The position numbers and the translations under genes were made by a program. The notes beneath the pieces are model-generated. The model ran no database searches and was not told the DNA's origin. It saw only the letters and a list, made by a program, of their open reading frames with translations. A stretch of 64,000 bases of DNA from an uncultured Lachnospiraceae bacterium (GTDB lineage Bacteria > Bacillota > Clostridia > Lachnospirales > Lachnospiraceae): NCBI GenBank assembly GCA_902789665.1, contig CADAOY010000006.1, forward strand, positions 1 through 64,000, in the 5' to 3' direction. This document shows positions 42,584 through 53,888 of this stretch, piece after piece; the stretch's first letter is position 1, and each line of letters starts with the position of its first letter.

Positions 42584-43102
42584 ATGAGTATCAAATATGC
42601 AGCACATAAAGAGATGATATTTACTCTCGCCGTATTGGATGTGTGTATGCTCTTAATCGGAATATGGTTTGTGCCAGGTAAAATCGTATGGTGTTTAAGC
42701 ATACTTCTTGGTTTTGTGGCATCTGCCTGTTATGTCAGCGGAATGATGACAGCAATTGAGAAGTCGGTGGCAGTATATGAGAAGGGTGGCAATCCCGATA
42801 AACTCTACAGACTTCATACGGTGCTCAGATATCTGATTATGGCTCTGGTTTTGGTAGTGGCCTGTATATCGGATTACTTAAGTCCAATTGTTGTTTTTGT
42901 CTGCATCATCTTTGTGAAGATTGCCGCATATTTAAATCCGGTAGTGCATCGCATGTTTAATAAGGGCGAAGAACCTTCGGGGGATGTGCCAGATGGCTCT
43001 GGCGCAGGAACTTCTGCGGATGCTGTGGATGATAATGAAGAAATAAGAGGTGTCTTCGGACTTAGAGAAGATCCGAGCGAAGACCCGGCTGAAGATAAAT
43101 AG
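42584..43102 (+). CDS. ATP synthase subunit I-like membrane protein
   Basis: The 172-residue protein has four predicted helices (about 10-27, 32-53, 82-97, 101-118), then an acidic soluble tail of about 45 residues. Its position between atpZ and atpB and its helix pattern match subunit I (AtpI), an assembly factor for the c ring. The acidic tail is longer than usual. It starts two bases after the atpZ stop. Confidence 0.75.
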   Translation: MSIKYAAHKEMIFTLAVLDVCMLLIGIWFVPGKIVWCLSILLGFVASACYVSGMMTAIEKSVAVYEKGGNPDKLYRLHTVLRYLIMALVLVVACISDYLSPIVVFVCIIFVKIAAYLNPVVHRMFNKGEEPSGDVPDGSGAGTSADAVDDNEEIRGVFGLREDPSEDPAEDK

Positions 43103-43121
43103 TTCTTAGGAGGTAATAGTA

Positions 43122-43880
43122 ATGTACGAAGGCTTAATGTTAACAAGCCAAAATGACGTGGATTTCATGATCCATGGATTATTTTCGTATAATTTTTTCG
43201 GACAGGAACTCTGGATTACAACATCTCATGTATATCTTTTAATTGTTGTTATTTCCCTGATTATATTTTTTATAGTAGGCGGACAGGTATTCAGAAAAGC
43301 GGATAAGATTCCGGGAGTATTTCAGAATATTCTTGAATTAATCGTTGAATTTCTTGATGGAATTGTTAAAGGTTCCATGGGAAGAAATGCAGATGGATTT
43401 AAGAATTATATCGGTGTGCTTTTCATATTCATCCTGTTTTCCAATATATCAGGTCTTTTCGGATTGAGACCTCCAACAGCAGATTATGGCGTAACATTGC
43501 CACTTGGTATTATTACATTCATGCTGATTCATATTAATCAGTTCAGATTTAATTCCATTGGCAGTATCTGGAAAGATATGTGTTCACCGCTTCCACCATG
43601 GCTTCCAATCTGGTTGCCAATCAATATCATAAGTGAGATTGCGGTACCTATATCACTTTCCCTTCGTTTGTTTGCCAACGTGCTTTCAGGAACAGTTATG
43701 ATGGCTCTTGTATATGGACTCCTTAAATGGATTGCCGTTATCTGGCCTGCAGCACTTCATGCATATTTCGATTTGTTCTCCGGAGCAATTCAGACATATG
43801 TATTCTGTATGTTAACAATGACGTATATTAATAATGCTATTGGTGAAAGAGAAGATGTAGCCAAGGAAGAAGGCATTTAA
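43122..43880 (+). CDS. atpB: ATP synthase F0 subunit a
   Basis: The 252-residue polytopic protein has the essential Arg182 in SLSLRLFANVLSG, next to the half-channels for the coupling ion, and the NISGLFGLRPPTADY block. It forms the stator side of ion translocation. TAGGAGG precedes the ATG. Confidence 0.95.
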   Translation: MYEGLMLTSQNDVDFMIHGLFSYNFFGQELWITTSHVYLLIVVISLIIFFIVGGQVFRKADKIPGVFQNILELIVEFLDGIVKGSMGRNADGFKNYIGVLFIFILFSNISGLFGLRPPTADYGVTLPLGIITFMLIHINQFRFNSIGSIWKDMCSPLPPWLPIWLPINIISEIAVPISLSLRLFANVLSGTVMMALVYGLLKWIAVIWPAALHAYFDLFSGAIQTYVFCMLTMTYINNAIGEREDVAKEEGI

Positions 43881-43902
43881 GATAAAACAAATAAATTCTT
43901 AA

Positions 43903-44166
<264 letters not shown>

Positions 44167-44200
44167 GATTAAAGGTTATTAAACTACAGGAGGTAGAAAG

Positions 44201-44761
44201 GTGAACATAGCACCACAGATTAATTTGATGCTATCTGGTGATGTGATGACCCGTCTTTTTGACCTGGATTTGCAGCTGTTGCAGGATTCAGTCCTGACGT
44301 TAATCGCTGTCTTTGTACTGTTTTTAGCAGGCTCCTTCTTCTTCTTTAAGCCGGCCAGAAAATTCTTAGAGAATCGTAAAAAAGGCATAGCGGAAGATAT
44401 TGAGAGCGCTAAGAAAGATAAAGAAGAGGCTATGAAGCTTAAAGAAGAGTATGCTTCAAAGCTTAAAGAAGCCGATAAGGAAGTAGAAGCAATTCTTGCA
44501 GACGCCAGAAAGAAAGGTATCGCCAGTGAAGAAAAGATCATTGGAGATGCTAAAGCTGAAGCGGGACGCATTATGGAGAATGCTCATCATGAGGCAGAAC
44601 TTTCCAAGCAGAGAGTTGTTAATGAAGTCAAGGACGAGATTATCGACGTTGCTTCAGTTATGGCAGGTAAAATTGTTAAAGCTGGCGTAGATGACTCAGT
44701 TAAGAAACAGTTACTTGACGAGACACTTAAGGAAATGGGTGATGATACATGGGTAGAGTAG
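44201..44761 (+). CDS. atpF: ATP synthase F0 subunit b
   Basis: One N-terminal membrane helix (about residues 29-50, LTLIAVFVLFLAGSFFFF) is followed by a long charged helical stalk rich in Lys, Glu and Ala, as in subunit b. The start is GTG at 44201, behind AGGAGGTAGAAAGG. The 3' end overlaps atpH by 13 bases. Confidence 0.93.
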   Translation: MNIAPQINLMLSGDVMTRLFDLDLQLLQDSVLTLIAVFVLFLAGSFFFFKPARKFLENRKKGIAEDIESAKKDKEEAMKLKEEYASKLKEADKEVEAILADARKKGIASEEKIIGDAKAEAGRIMENAHHEAELSKQRVVNEVKDEIIDVASVMAGKIVKAGVDDSVKKQLLDETLKEMGDDTWVE

Positions 44762-45297
44762 CGGCAAATGCCTATGGCGAGGCACTTATGGAAGTTGCCA
44801 AAGACAAAGGTAATATGCAGGATATGCTTGATGAGGCAGTAGCCCTTACAGAAGTACTGAAAGCAAATGGTGATTTGGTCACATTGCTTAACAGCCCAAA
44901 AGTGGAAAGTGAAGAAAAGAAGGTAATTCTTAGGAGAATATTTGAAAACAGATGCTCTGATGAAATGTTATCTTTTCTTCTGCTTCTTATAGACAAGAGC
45001 AGATTTGTCTATGTGGAAGAGATTTTGGAGTACTTCATAGCTCAGGCCAGAGAAGGTCTGGGAATTGGTACTGCGTATGTTACTACAGCTGAGACCTTAA
45101 GCCAGGATGATAAGAACAGAATCAAAGCCAGACTTTTGGAAACAACCAAGTACAAGGATATCGATGTTATATATGATATAGATGAGTCTCTTATTGCGGG
45201 AGTTAAAGTGCGCATCAAGGACAGAGTCATAGATAATACTATCAGAAATAAGCTTGATATTATGGAGAAGGGACTCCATGACATTCAGCTTTCATAA
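44749..45297 (+). CDS. atpH: ATP synthase F1 subunit delta
   Basis: The 182-residue protein starts MGRVAANAYGEALMEVAKDK and has the helical delta N-terminal domain, with the C-terminal GVKVRIKDRVIDNTIRNKLD typical of the family. It links F1 to the peripheral stalk. Confidence 0.93.
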   Translation: MGRVAANAYGEALMEVAKDKGNMQDMLDEAVALTEVLKANGDLVTLLNSPKVESEEKKVILRRIFENRCSDEMLSFLLLLIDKSRFVYVEEILEYFIAQAREGLGIGTAYVTTAETLSQDDKNRIKARLLETTKYKDIDVIYDIDESLIAGVKVRIKDRVIDNTIRNKLDIMEKGLHDIQLS

Positions 45298-45326
45298 AGT
45301 TTTAGGAAAGGTACGGACTCTTAGTT

Positions 45327-46832
45327 ATGAATTTAAAACCGGAAGAGATCAGTTCTGTAATTAAAGAACAAATTGAGAGATACGAAGATCGCTTAGAGAT
45401 TTCTAACGTGGGTAACGTAATTCAGGTAGCTGACGGTATTGCCAGAGTTCATGGTCTTGAACAGGCCATGCAGGGCGAACTTCTTCAGTTCCCTGGTGAT
45501 GTATACGGAATGGTTATGAACCTCGAGGAAGACAACGTTGGTGTTGTTCTTCTTGGTGATCATAAGAATATTAACGAGGGCGATGTGGTTAAGACCACCG
45601 GCCGTGTTGTTGAGGTGCCTGTTGGTGACGCTCTTTTAGGAAGAGTTGTTAATGCATTAGGTCAGCCAATCGACGGCAAGGGCGTTATCGTAACAGATAA
45701 GCATCGTCAGATTGAAAGAGTTGCTTCAGGCGTTATTACCAGAAAGAGTGTTGATACTCCTCTTCAGACTGGTATTAAGGCTATCGACTCAATGGTTCCT
45801 ATTGGTAGAGGACAAAGAGAACTTATTATCGGTGACAGACAGACTGGTAAAACAGCCATCGCCATCGATACCATCATCAACCAGAAGGGCCAGGGTGTTA
45901 AATGTATTTATGTAGCAATCGGACAGAAGGCTTCAACAGTTGCTTCAATTGTTAAGACTTTGGATGAGTTCGGTGCTATGGCATATACAACTGTAGTTGC
46001 GGCTACAGCCAGTGAACTTGCACCACTTCAGTACATCGCTCCATATTCAGGATGTGCTATTGGTGAAGAGTGGATGGAAAACGGAGAAGATGTTCTTGTT
46101 ATCTACGATGACTTAACAAAGCATGCAGCAGCATACAGAACACTGTCACTTCTTCTTAGAAGACCACCAGGAAGAGAAGCTTACCCGGGTGATGTTTTCT
46201 ACCTTCATTCAAGACTTTTGGAGAGAGCTGTTCGTATGAGCGAAGAATACGGCGGAGGTTCTCTTACAGCCCTTCCTATCATTGAGACACAGGCAGGCGA
46301 CGTATCAGCATATATTCCTACCAATGTAATTTCTATTACTGATGGTCAGATTTATCTTGAAACAGAAATGTTCAATGCAGGTTTCCGTCCTGCTGTTAAT
46401 GCTGGTTTGTCTGTATCAAGAGTTGGTGGCGCTGCTCAGATTAAGGCTATGAAGAAGATTGCAGCTCCTATCAGAGTTGAGCTGGCACAGTACAGAGAGC
46501 TGGCGGCTTTTGCACAGTTTGGTTCTGAACTTGATGACGATACCAAAGAGAAACTTGCTCAGGGTGAAAGAATCAGAGAGATTCTTAAACAGCCTCAGTA
46601 TAAGCCAATGCCTGTACAGTATCAGGTTATCATTATCTTCGTGGCAACCAAAAAATATCTTCTTGATGTTCCTACATCAGAGATTACAAGATTTGAGAGT
46701 GAATTCTTCGAATTCCTTGATACACAGTATCCTGAATTAGTTACATCAATTGCAGATAATAAGGTTATATCTGAGGATGATGAGGCTAAACTTATCAGAG
46801 CTATTGAAGATTTTAAGAAAGATTTTTCATAA
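45327..46832 (+). CDS. atpA: ATP synthase F1 subunit alpha
   Basis: The 501-residue protein has Walker [10 protein letters not shown] at 169-177, the [29 protein letters not shown] region with the arginine finger domain, and the standard N-terminal beta barrel. It carries the non-catalytic nucleotide sites. Confidence 0.97.
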   Translation: MNLKPEEISSVIKEQIERYEDRLEISNVGNVIQVADGIARVHGLEQAMQGELLQFPGDVYGMVMNLEEDNVGVVLLGDHKNINEGDVVKTTGRVVEVPVGDALLGRVVNALGQPIDGKGVIVTDKHRQIERVASGVITRKSVDTPLQTGIKAIDSMVPIGRGQRELIIGDRQTGKTAIAIDTIINQKGQGVKCIYVAIGQKASTVASIVKTLDEFGAMAYTTVVAATASELAPLQYIAPYSGCAIGEEWMENGEDVLVIYDDLTKHAAAYRTLSLLLRRPPGREAYPGDVFYLHSRLLERAVRMSEEYGGGSLTALPIIETQAGDVSAYIPTNVISITDGQIYLETEMFNAGFRPAVNAGLSVSRVGGAAQIKAMKKIAAPIRVELAQYRELAAFAQFGSELDDDTKEKLAQGERIREILKQPQYKPMPVQYQVIIIFVATKKYLLDVPTSEITRFESEFFEFLDTQYPELVTSIADNKVISEDDEAKLIRAIEDFKKDFS

Positions 46833-46855
46833 AATTAAGAGACGGGTAAAATAAT

Positions 46856-47722
46856 ATGGCGTCAATGAGAGACATAAAGAGGCGCAGGGCCAGTGTACAA
46901 AGCACAGGTCAGATTACAAAGGCCATGAAGCTTGTTGCAACTGTTAAGCTTCAGAAAGCCAAGAACCGCGCCCTTCAGTCAAAAGAATATTTTAATTGTA
47001 TGTATAAGACGGTGATTTCGCTTTTAGCCAAGTCAGCCAATACCAACAATATATATACGAAAGAGTCCGAGTCCAAGCGTAAGGCTATCGTGGTTATCAC
47101 ATCTAACAGAGGTCTTGCAGGCGGATATAACTCAAATGTTGTAAAGTTAATTACACAAAATGAGGAACTCATTAAGGAAGATCTGGACATATATGCAATT
47201 GGTAAGAAAGGTCAGGAATTCCTGGCAAGACGCGGCTACAATATCGTGGAAGACCGTTCAGAACTCATGGAAGAGTTCACTTATGCAGATGCAATTAAGC
47301 TTTGTAATAAGCTCCTTGCTTCCTATGAGAAGGGAGAAGTTGGGGAAATATATATTGCTTACACCAATTTCAAGAATACAGTAAGTCATATACCAACCCT
47401 GCTTAAATTACTTCCGATTCTGGAAACAGATGATGACTCAATGGATGAAGGCAAGAATGATGATTTAATTATGAATTTTGAGCCGGATGACGAGGAAGCA
47501 TTAAAATTGATTATTCCTAAGTATGTGGCAAGCCTTCTTCACGGTGCTTTAATTGAAGCAACCGCAGCCGAGAACGGCGCGAGAATGCAGGCCATGGATT
47601 CAGCTACCAACAATGCTGAAGAAATGATAGACAAGTTAACCCTTAAGTATAACAGAGCAAGACAGGGCTCTATCACTCAGGAATTAACAGAAATTATTGC
47701 AGGTGCGGAAGCAATTTCATAA
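46856..47722 (+). CDS. atpG: ATP synthase F1 subunit gamma
   Basis: The 288-residue protein has the N-terminal helix SMRDIKRRRASVQSTGQITKAMK and the C-terminal helix with DSATNNAEEMIDKLTLKYNRARQGSITQELTEI (split here only in description), which form the central rotor coiled coil, around an alpha/beta core with ITSNRGLAGGYN. Confidence 0.96.
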   Translation: MASMRDIKRRRASVQSTGQITKAMKLVATVKLQKAKNRALQSKEYFNCMYKTVISLLAKSANTNNIYTKESESKRKAIVVITSNRGLAGGYNSNVVKLITQNEELIKEDLDIYAIGKKGQEFLARRGYNIVEDRSELMEEFTYADAIKLCNKLLASYEKGEVGEIYIAYTNFKNTVSHIPTLLKLLPILETDDDSMDEGKNDDLIMNFEPDDEEALKLIIPKYVASLLHGALIEATAAENGARMQAMDSATNNAEEMIDKLTLKYNRARQGSITQELTEIIAGAEAIS

Positions 47723-47732
47723 GCACCTTTAA

Positions 47733-49157
<1,425 letters not shown>

Positions 49158-49169
49158 TCGGAGTAATAT

Positions 49170-49574
49170 ATGAGTGATAATGATTTATTCGACTTAAGAG
49201 TCGTTACCCCGGAAAGAGTTTTCTACGAGGGTAAGGTTCGAATGGTTGAGTTTAATACAACAGAAGGTGAGATAGGTATTTATAAGAATCATATTCCTCT
49301 CACCTGTATAGTAGATCCGGGTATTCTGACAATTACGGAGCCGGAGGGTCCTAAGAATGCAGCCCTTCATGCAGGTTTCGCCCAGATAATGCCAGACAAG
49401 GTAACTATTCTAGCTGAGATTATAGAGTGGCCGGCAGAAATCGACAGGGAAAGAGCTGAAAAAGCTAAAGAGAGAGCTACCGAAAGACTTGCCAGCAAGT
49501 CACCGGATATTGATGAACTTAGGGCTGAAGTTGCACTTAAAAAAGCTTTATGCCGTTTGAATTCACTTGGTTAA
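49170..49574 (+). CDS. atpC: ATP synthase F1 subunit epsilon
   Basis: The 134-residue protein has the beta-sandwich N-terminal domain (LRVVTPERVFYEGKVRMVEF, TTEGEIGIYKNHIPL) and a C-terminal helical hairpin. It couples rotor and inhibits hydrolysis. It ends the operon, 12 bases downstream of atpD. Confidence 0.95.
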   Translation: MSDNDLFDLRVVTPERVFYEGKVRMVEFNTTEGEIGIYKNHIPLTCIVDPGILTITEPEGPKNAALHAGFAQIMPDKVTILAEIIEWPAEIDRERAEKAKERATERLASKSPDIDELRAEVALKKALCRLNSLG

Positions 49575-49578
49575 ATAT

Positions 49579-49618
49579 ATGGGGATGTATAATCTACATC
49601 CCCATCTTTGACTTTTTC
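49579..49618 (+). terminator. terminator of the ATP synthase operon
   Basis: ATGGGGATGTA pairs perfectly with TACATCCCCAT across a 5-base loop; the T-run is interrupted (CTTTGACTTTTTC). Confidence 0.75.
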
Positions 49619-49641
49619 TTCCTGTTTGAGGACACACCTTT

Positions 49642-52176
49642 ATGAAGATGAAGAGATATATAATCATAAGCCTTAGAGTGCTTCTGGCTATAGTGACTTT
49701 CACAGGTGGGCTGTTATTTTTCGATATGTTATTTAACCATTCACACGTATCGGAATATGCTTATCTTGGGTCACCGACTCTGCCGGTACTTGATTTCGTT
49801 TATGAGGGAATTGACTGCAACAGAGTCCAGGGCTGTAAGAAAAAAATGGATGTATCTTATATGCGTTCATATCTTACACCTATAAATGAAGACAGAACTT
49901 TAAGTGTAAAGATTGATAAAAAAGAACAGAAAATAGCACATATAAGTTATGAGGTAAGGTCATTAGATGGAGAGAGACTTATTGAAGACCATGAAGTGAC
50001 GGAATATTCAGACCTTAATAACCTTGTGACTTTTAATATATTATTTCAGGATCTGTATGAAGAGGGAAAAGAATATTCCCTTATGATAGTATTATCTACA
50101 GTGGATATGGGAGATGTTTACTATTATACGCAGATAACAAAACTCCCTGATAATGGATTTATGGAGAAAGTTAAATTTGCCAACTTCTTCTCAGATACCA
50201 TATATGAAGGAGTTAATAATCCTGAAGATTTAATAGTTTACTTAGAGAGTGATTCTACGGGCGATAATTCAAGTTATGGTTACGTGGACATTCACAGTTC
50301 CTATAATCAGGTAATCATGAAAGATCTGGATGTATTCAGATATCCGGATGTGGTTACCTATATTGAGGATATTAACGGGGATATAGTTAATGTTTCTCTT
50401 GAGTACTTAACAACAATTGGAGAGAGTAAGGATACCAGGTATTTTAAAACAAAGGAGTCCTTTAGAATAAAAACAGGTATCGAAAGATTATATCTTTTGG
50501 ACTATACCAGAATCATGGATGAGATTATTCAGAAGGACAGGGAACTTTATTATGGCAGCACCATAGTAATAGGTATTGAATCCCATACACCGGAACTTAT
50601 TTTATCCGACAATGAAGACATAGTAGCCTTTGTGCATGAGGGCGCGCTCTTTACATGTCACAGTAAAGACAATAATATATCGGAAGTTTTCTCTTTATAT
50701 GATGAAGAGATGGACTTAAGAACCTTAAGGGATGATGTGGATATCAAGGTCCTTCGCCTTGGTGAAAACGGGGACATGATTTTTGCCGTATATGGCTATA
50801 TCCCAAGAGGAGTTCATGAAGGAGAGGTGGGAATAATCCTTTATTCCTATACTGCGGAATATAATGTGGCAGACGAAATCCTATTTATTCCATATAATAA
50901 GTCGCCATCACTTCTTAAAGACAACGTGGGACGCGGCCTGTTTCTTGCAGACAATGAGGAACTCTTCTGTTACATGGACAGAACCATGTACAGCATCAAT
51001 CTTTCAAATCTTGATGTGACAGAACTTATTACCGAGATTGATGACCAGGGCTTCAAAATGTCCGTCGACGGCTCCATGATAAGCTACCTCGTTAAGCCTG
51101 TTAATGGCAAAAGCTCCGAGGTGAAACTCTTAAATCTTCGAACCGGAGGTATCTCTTCCATAAAGGTTAAGGATACGGAAGCAGTTTATCCCCTTGGCTT
51201 TATGGAGAATGACCTGATATACGGAATTGCCAACAGGGCGGAGATTTATACAGACAGTTATGGCAATGAAACTGCTCCGATGTATGCAATCAGAATCAGA
51301 GGAACCGATGGTAAAATCATTAAGAGTTATGAAGAGCCGGGCAAATATGTTACCAATATAGAAATAAATGGTAATATGATTGTACTTGAAAGAGTAGAGA
51401 TGCAGGGCGGGGCTTTTGGCAAAGCTTCTCCTGATACTATTGTAAATAATTATTCCGAAGAGGTAAGTAATAACTTCTTTGAAAAAATTGTTACGGAAAA
51501 CTATGAAACAATAGTTCAGCTTCACCTGGCAAATGAGCTTAATGCCACATCATTAAAGAAGATGACGGCAGAGCATCAGCTCCATGATGGCGTTAAGGCC
51601 ATAAATATAGACTTAAGTTCTGACATTACCAACTACTATGTATATCATGGAGGTCTGGTAAAAGGCGTATATTCAGATATCTCCCAGGCGGTAAGAAAAG
51701 CCTATGAACTGGGTGGCCTGGTGGTTGATGATAAAGGCGCCTACATATGGAGAAAGGGAAATCTTCATAAGTCTAATCAGATAATGGCAATTGAGGCCAA
51801 GTCAGTTAATGATGATGAGGGTGATTTGGAAGTTTGCCTTGAACAGATGCTTGCCCTTGAAGGTTATACGGCTGACATAGGCTATATGATAGACAGGGGT
51901 GACAAGGCAGGAGACATCCTTTCTGAAAAACTTAAGGATGTGACGGTTCTTGATTTAACACTTTGTTCCATGGATATGGTACTTTACTATGTAAATCAGG
52001 ACATTCCTGTACTGGCAGTCGGAGATAATAATCAGTCATTTTTGATTATTGGTTTTAATGAATATAATGTGGTCCTTTTAGATCCGGTTGAGGGCAGCAT
52101 ATATAAAATGGGCATGGGGGATGCAACCGCCATGTTCGTAAGAAACGGCAACAAATTCATGACATACGTTAGATAA
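49642..52176 (+). CDS. membrane-anchored protein with C-terminal degenerate C39-like domain
   Basis: The 844-residue protein has one N-terminal membrane helix (about residues 5-28). A long extracellular part of unknown fold follows, including a region of repeated beta-rich segments (about 330-580) that resembles a propeller. The last 115 residues look like a C39 papain-type peptidase: Cys732 in VCLEQMLALEGY and the Asp of VVLLDPVEG are kept, but the usual His position reads NNQSFLIIGF, with no His. It is thus probably a non-catalytic, binding version. It lies between the ATP synthase operon and pncB. Confidence 0.7.
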   Translation: MKMKRYIIISLRVLLAIVTFTGGLLFFDMLFNHSHVSEYAYLGSPTLPVLDFVYEGIDCNRVQGCKKKMDVSYMRSYLTPINEDRTLSVKIDKKEQKIAHISYEVRSLDGERLIEDHEVTEYSDLNNLVTFNILFQDLYEEGKEYSLMIVLSTVDMGDVYYYTQITKLPDNGFMEKVKFANFFSDTIYEGVNNPEDLIVYLESDSTGDNSSYGYVDIHSSYNQVIMKDLDVFRYPDVVTYIEDINGDIVNVSLEYLTTIGESKDTRYFKTKESFRIKTGIERLYLLDYTRIMDEIIQKDRELYYGSTIVIGIESHTPELILSDNEDIVAFVHEGALFTCHSKDNNISEVFSLYDEEMDLRTLRDDVDIKVLRLGENGDMIFAVYGYIPRGVHEGEVGIILYSYTAEYNVADEILFIPYNKSPSLLKDNVGRGLFLADNEELFCYMDRTMYSINLSNLDVTELITEIDDQGFKMSVDGSMISYLVKPVNGKSSEVKLLNLRTGGISSIKVKDTEAVYPLGFMENDLIYGIANRAEIYTDSYGNETAPMYAIRIRGTDGKIIKSYEEPGKYVTNIEINGNMIVLERVEMQGGAFGKASPDTIVNNYSEEVSNNFFEKIVTENYETIVQLHLANELNATSLKKMTAEHQLHDGVKAINIDLSSDITNYYVYHGGLVKGVYSDISQAVRKAYELGGLVVDDKGAYIWRKGNLHKSNQIMAIEAKSVNDDEGDLEVCLEQMLALEGYTADIGYMIDRGDKAGDILSEKLKDVTVLDLTLCSMDMVLYYVNQDIPVLAVGDNNQSFLIIGFNEYNVVLLDPVEGSIYKMGMGDATAMFVRNGNKFMTYVR

Positions 52177-52194
52177 ATTTAAGGAGGAGAAGAT

Positions 52195-53646
52195 ATGCAA
52201 AGCAATCTTACTTTATTAACAGATTTGTATGAATTAACAATGATGCAGGGTTATTTTAAGCACGAGGAGCAGAATGTGGAGGTTATTTTTGATGCCTTCT
52301 TCAGAACCAACCCGATGGAGAGTGGTTACGCTATTTCTGCAGGTCTTGACCAGGTTATCGAGCTTATTAACAACCTTCACTTCGAAGAAGATGACATTAA
52401 TTATTTAAGGGGGCTGGGGATTTTTGAAGAGGATTTCCTTGATTATTTAAAGGATTTCAAGTTCACCGGCGACATCTATGCTATTGAAGAGGGTTCGGTA
52501 ATGTTCCCAAGAGAGCCGATGATTAAGGTTATTGCACCTATTATGCAGGCTCAGCTTATTGAAACCGCAGTCCTTAATATTATTAACCACCAGAGCCTGA
52601 TTGCCACCAAGGCAAGCCGTGTATGCTATGCAGCTGAGGGCGATGGAATCATGGAATTTGGTTTAAGAAGAGCTCAGGGTCCGGATGCCGGCGTATATGG
52701 CGCAAGGGCAGCAGTTATCGGTGGCTGCATTGGAACATCATGCGTGCTTACAGGCCAGATGTTTGACATTCCGGTTAAGGGCACACATGCTCACAGCTGG
52801 ATTATGAGCTTCCCTGATGAATATACAGCATTCAGGGCATATTCAAAGATTTATCCGAATGCCTGCCTGCTTTTGGTAGATACATATGATACCCTTAAAT
52901 CCGGCGTTCCAAATGCCATCAGGGTATTCAAGGAAATGAGAGAGGAAGGCATCGAACTTAAGAATTACGGTATCAGACTTGACTCCGGCGACCTTGCTTA
53001 TCTTTCCAAGGAAGCAAGAAAGATGCTTGATGCAGAAGGCTTTACAGATGCAATCATCTCAGCATCCAATGACCTTGACGAATTCTTAATTGCATCTCTC
53101 AAGACGCAGGGCTGCAAAATCACCTCCTGGGGTGTTGGTACACATCTTATCACATCCAAGGACTGGCCATCATTTGGCGGTGTATATAAACTTGCAGCAA
53201 TTAAGGGCGAGGACGGAAGATTCATTCCAAAGATTAAGTTATCAGAAAATACAGAGAAGATTACAAACCCTGGCAACAAGACAATCTACAGAATCTACGA
53301 CAAGGAAACCGGCAAAATCAGAGCCGACCTTATCGCACTTGTGGATGAAGTATATGATGAGAGCAAGAACCTGCTTTTGTTTGACCCACAGGAGCCATGG
53401 AAGAAGACAGTGCTTAAGGGTGGCACATATACAATGAGAGAGATGATGGTTCAGGTATTCAAGGGCGGCGAGTGTGTATACAAGACTCCTAAGGTAATGG
53501 ATATCAGAGCATACTGCCAGAGAGAACTTGAAACTTTATGGCCTGAGACCAGACGTCTCGTTAATCCTCATCAGGTACACGTTGACTTATCAGGCAGATT
53601 ATATGATATCAAGATGGCACTGCTTGATGAGATGAGTATGCAATAA
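52195..53646 (+). CDS. pncB: nicotinate phosphoribosyltransferase
   Basis: The 483-residue protein starts with LLTDLYELTMMQGYFKHE and carries the family blocks FDAFFRTNPMESGYAI, FGLRRAQGPDAG, GTHAHSWIMSF, RLDSGDLAYLS and ISASNDLDE. It joins nicotinate to phosphoribosyl pyrophosphate for NAD salvage, which also supplies the cofactor of the sirtuin at 26494. AAGGAGG precedes the ATG. A hairpin repeat starts 37 bases after the stop. Confidence 0.95.
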   Translation: MQSNLTLLTDLYELTMMQGYFKHEEQNVEVIFDAFFRTNPMESGYAISAGLDQVIELINNLHFEEDDINYLRGLGIFEEDFLDYLKDFKFTGDIYAIEEGSVMFPREPMIKVIAPIMQAQLIETAVLNIINHQSLIATKASRVCYAAEGDGIMEFGLRRAQGPDAGVYGARAAVIGGCIGTSCVLTGQMFDIPVKGTHAHSWIMSFPDEYTAFRAYSKIYPNACLLLVDTYDTLKSGVPNAIRVFKEMREEGIELKNYGIRLDSGDLAYLSKEARKMLDAEGFTDAIISASNDLDEFLIASLKTQGCKITSWGVGTHLITSKDWPSFGGVYKLAAIKGEDGRFIPKIKLSENTEKITNPGNKTIYRIYDKETGKIRADLIALVDEVYDESKNLLLFDPQEPWKKTVLKGGTYTMREMMVQVFKGGECVYKTPKVMDIRAYCQRELETLWPETRRLVNPHQVHVDLSGRLYDIKMALLDEMSMQ

Positions 53647-53682
53647 AGAGGCGAGTGCAATACAGCCTGGCTACGAGCGCCA

Positions 53683-53789
53683 GGACAAAATGCTCTTACC
53701 AAAGCGATTTGGTGACTTGCACCACTGAGCTTTGGGAAGAGTAGTTTTGGACGACGCGCGAGTATCGCAGAATGGAGAGCATTTTGTCC
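53683..53789 (+). repeat. dispersed hairpin repeat, full copy plus inverted fragment
   Basis: A full copy of the second subtype lies at 53683-53754: GGACAAAATGCTCT, CCAAAGC pairing with GCTTTGG, GGTG/CACC, AGTAGTTTTGGACGA. Bases 53775-53789 (GAGAGCATTTTGTCC) are the reverse complement of the element's first 15 bases, a truncated inverted copy. The arrangement lies between pncB and the ileS promoter. Confidence 0.78.
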
Positions 53790-53814
53790 TTGCGGTCGTT
53801 TCGTACTGTATCAA

Positions 53815-53843
53815 TTGACATTATCGCAAGATAAAAGTAAAAT
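53815..53843 (+). promoter_or_regulatory. ileS promoter
   Basis: TTGACA at 53815-53820, a 17-base spacer and TAAAAT at 53838-53843 form a near-consensus sigma-A promoter about 45 bases before the ATG. The leader is too short for a T-box, which often controls ileS in Firmicutes. Confidence 0.85.
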
Positions 53844-53888
53844 ATAAAAGGTTTTTTATAAGTTAAGTAGCTTTTTAAGGAAGGTGTA

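Noticed and set aside
53790-53888. T-box leader before ileS
   Set aside because: The promoter is only about 45 bases upstream of the start, and neither a T-box sequence nor a specifier hairpin fits.
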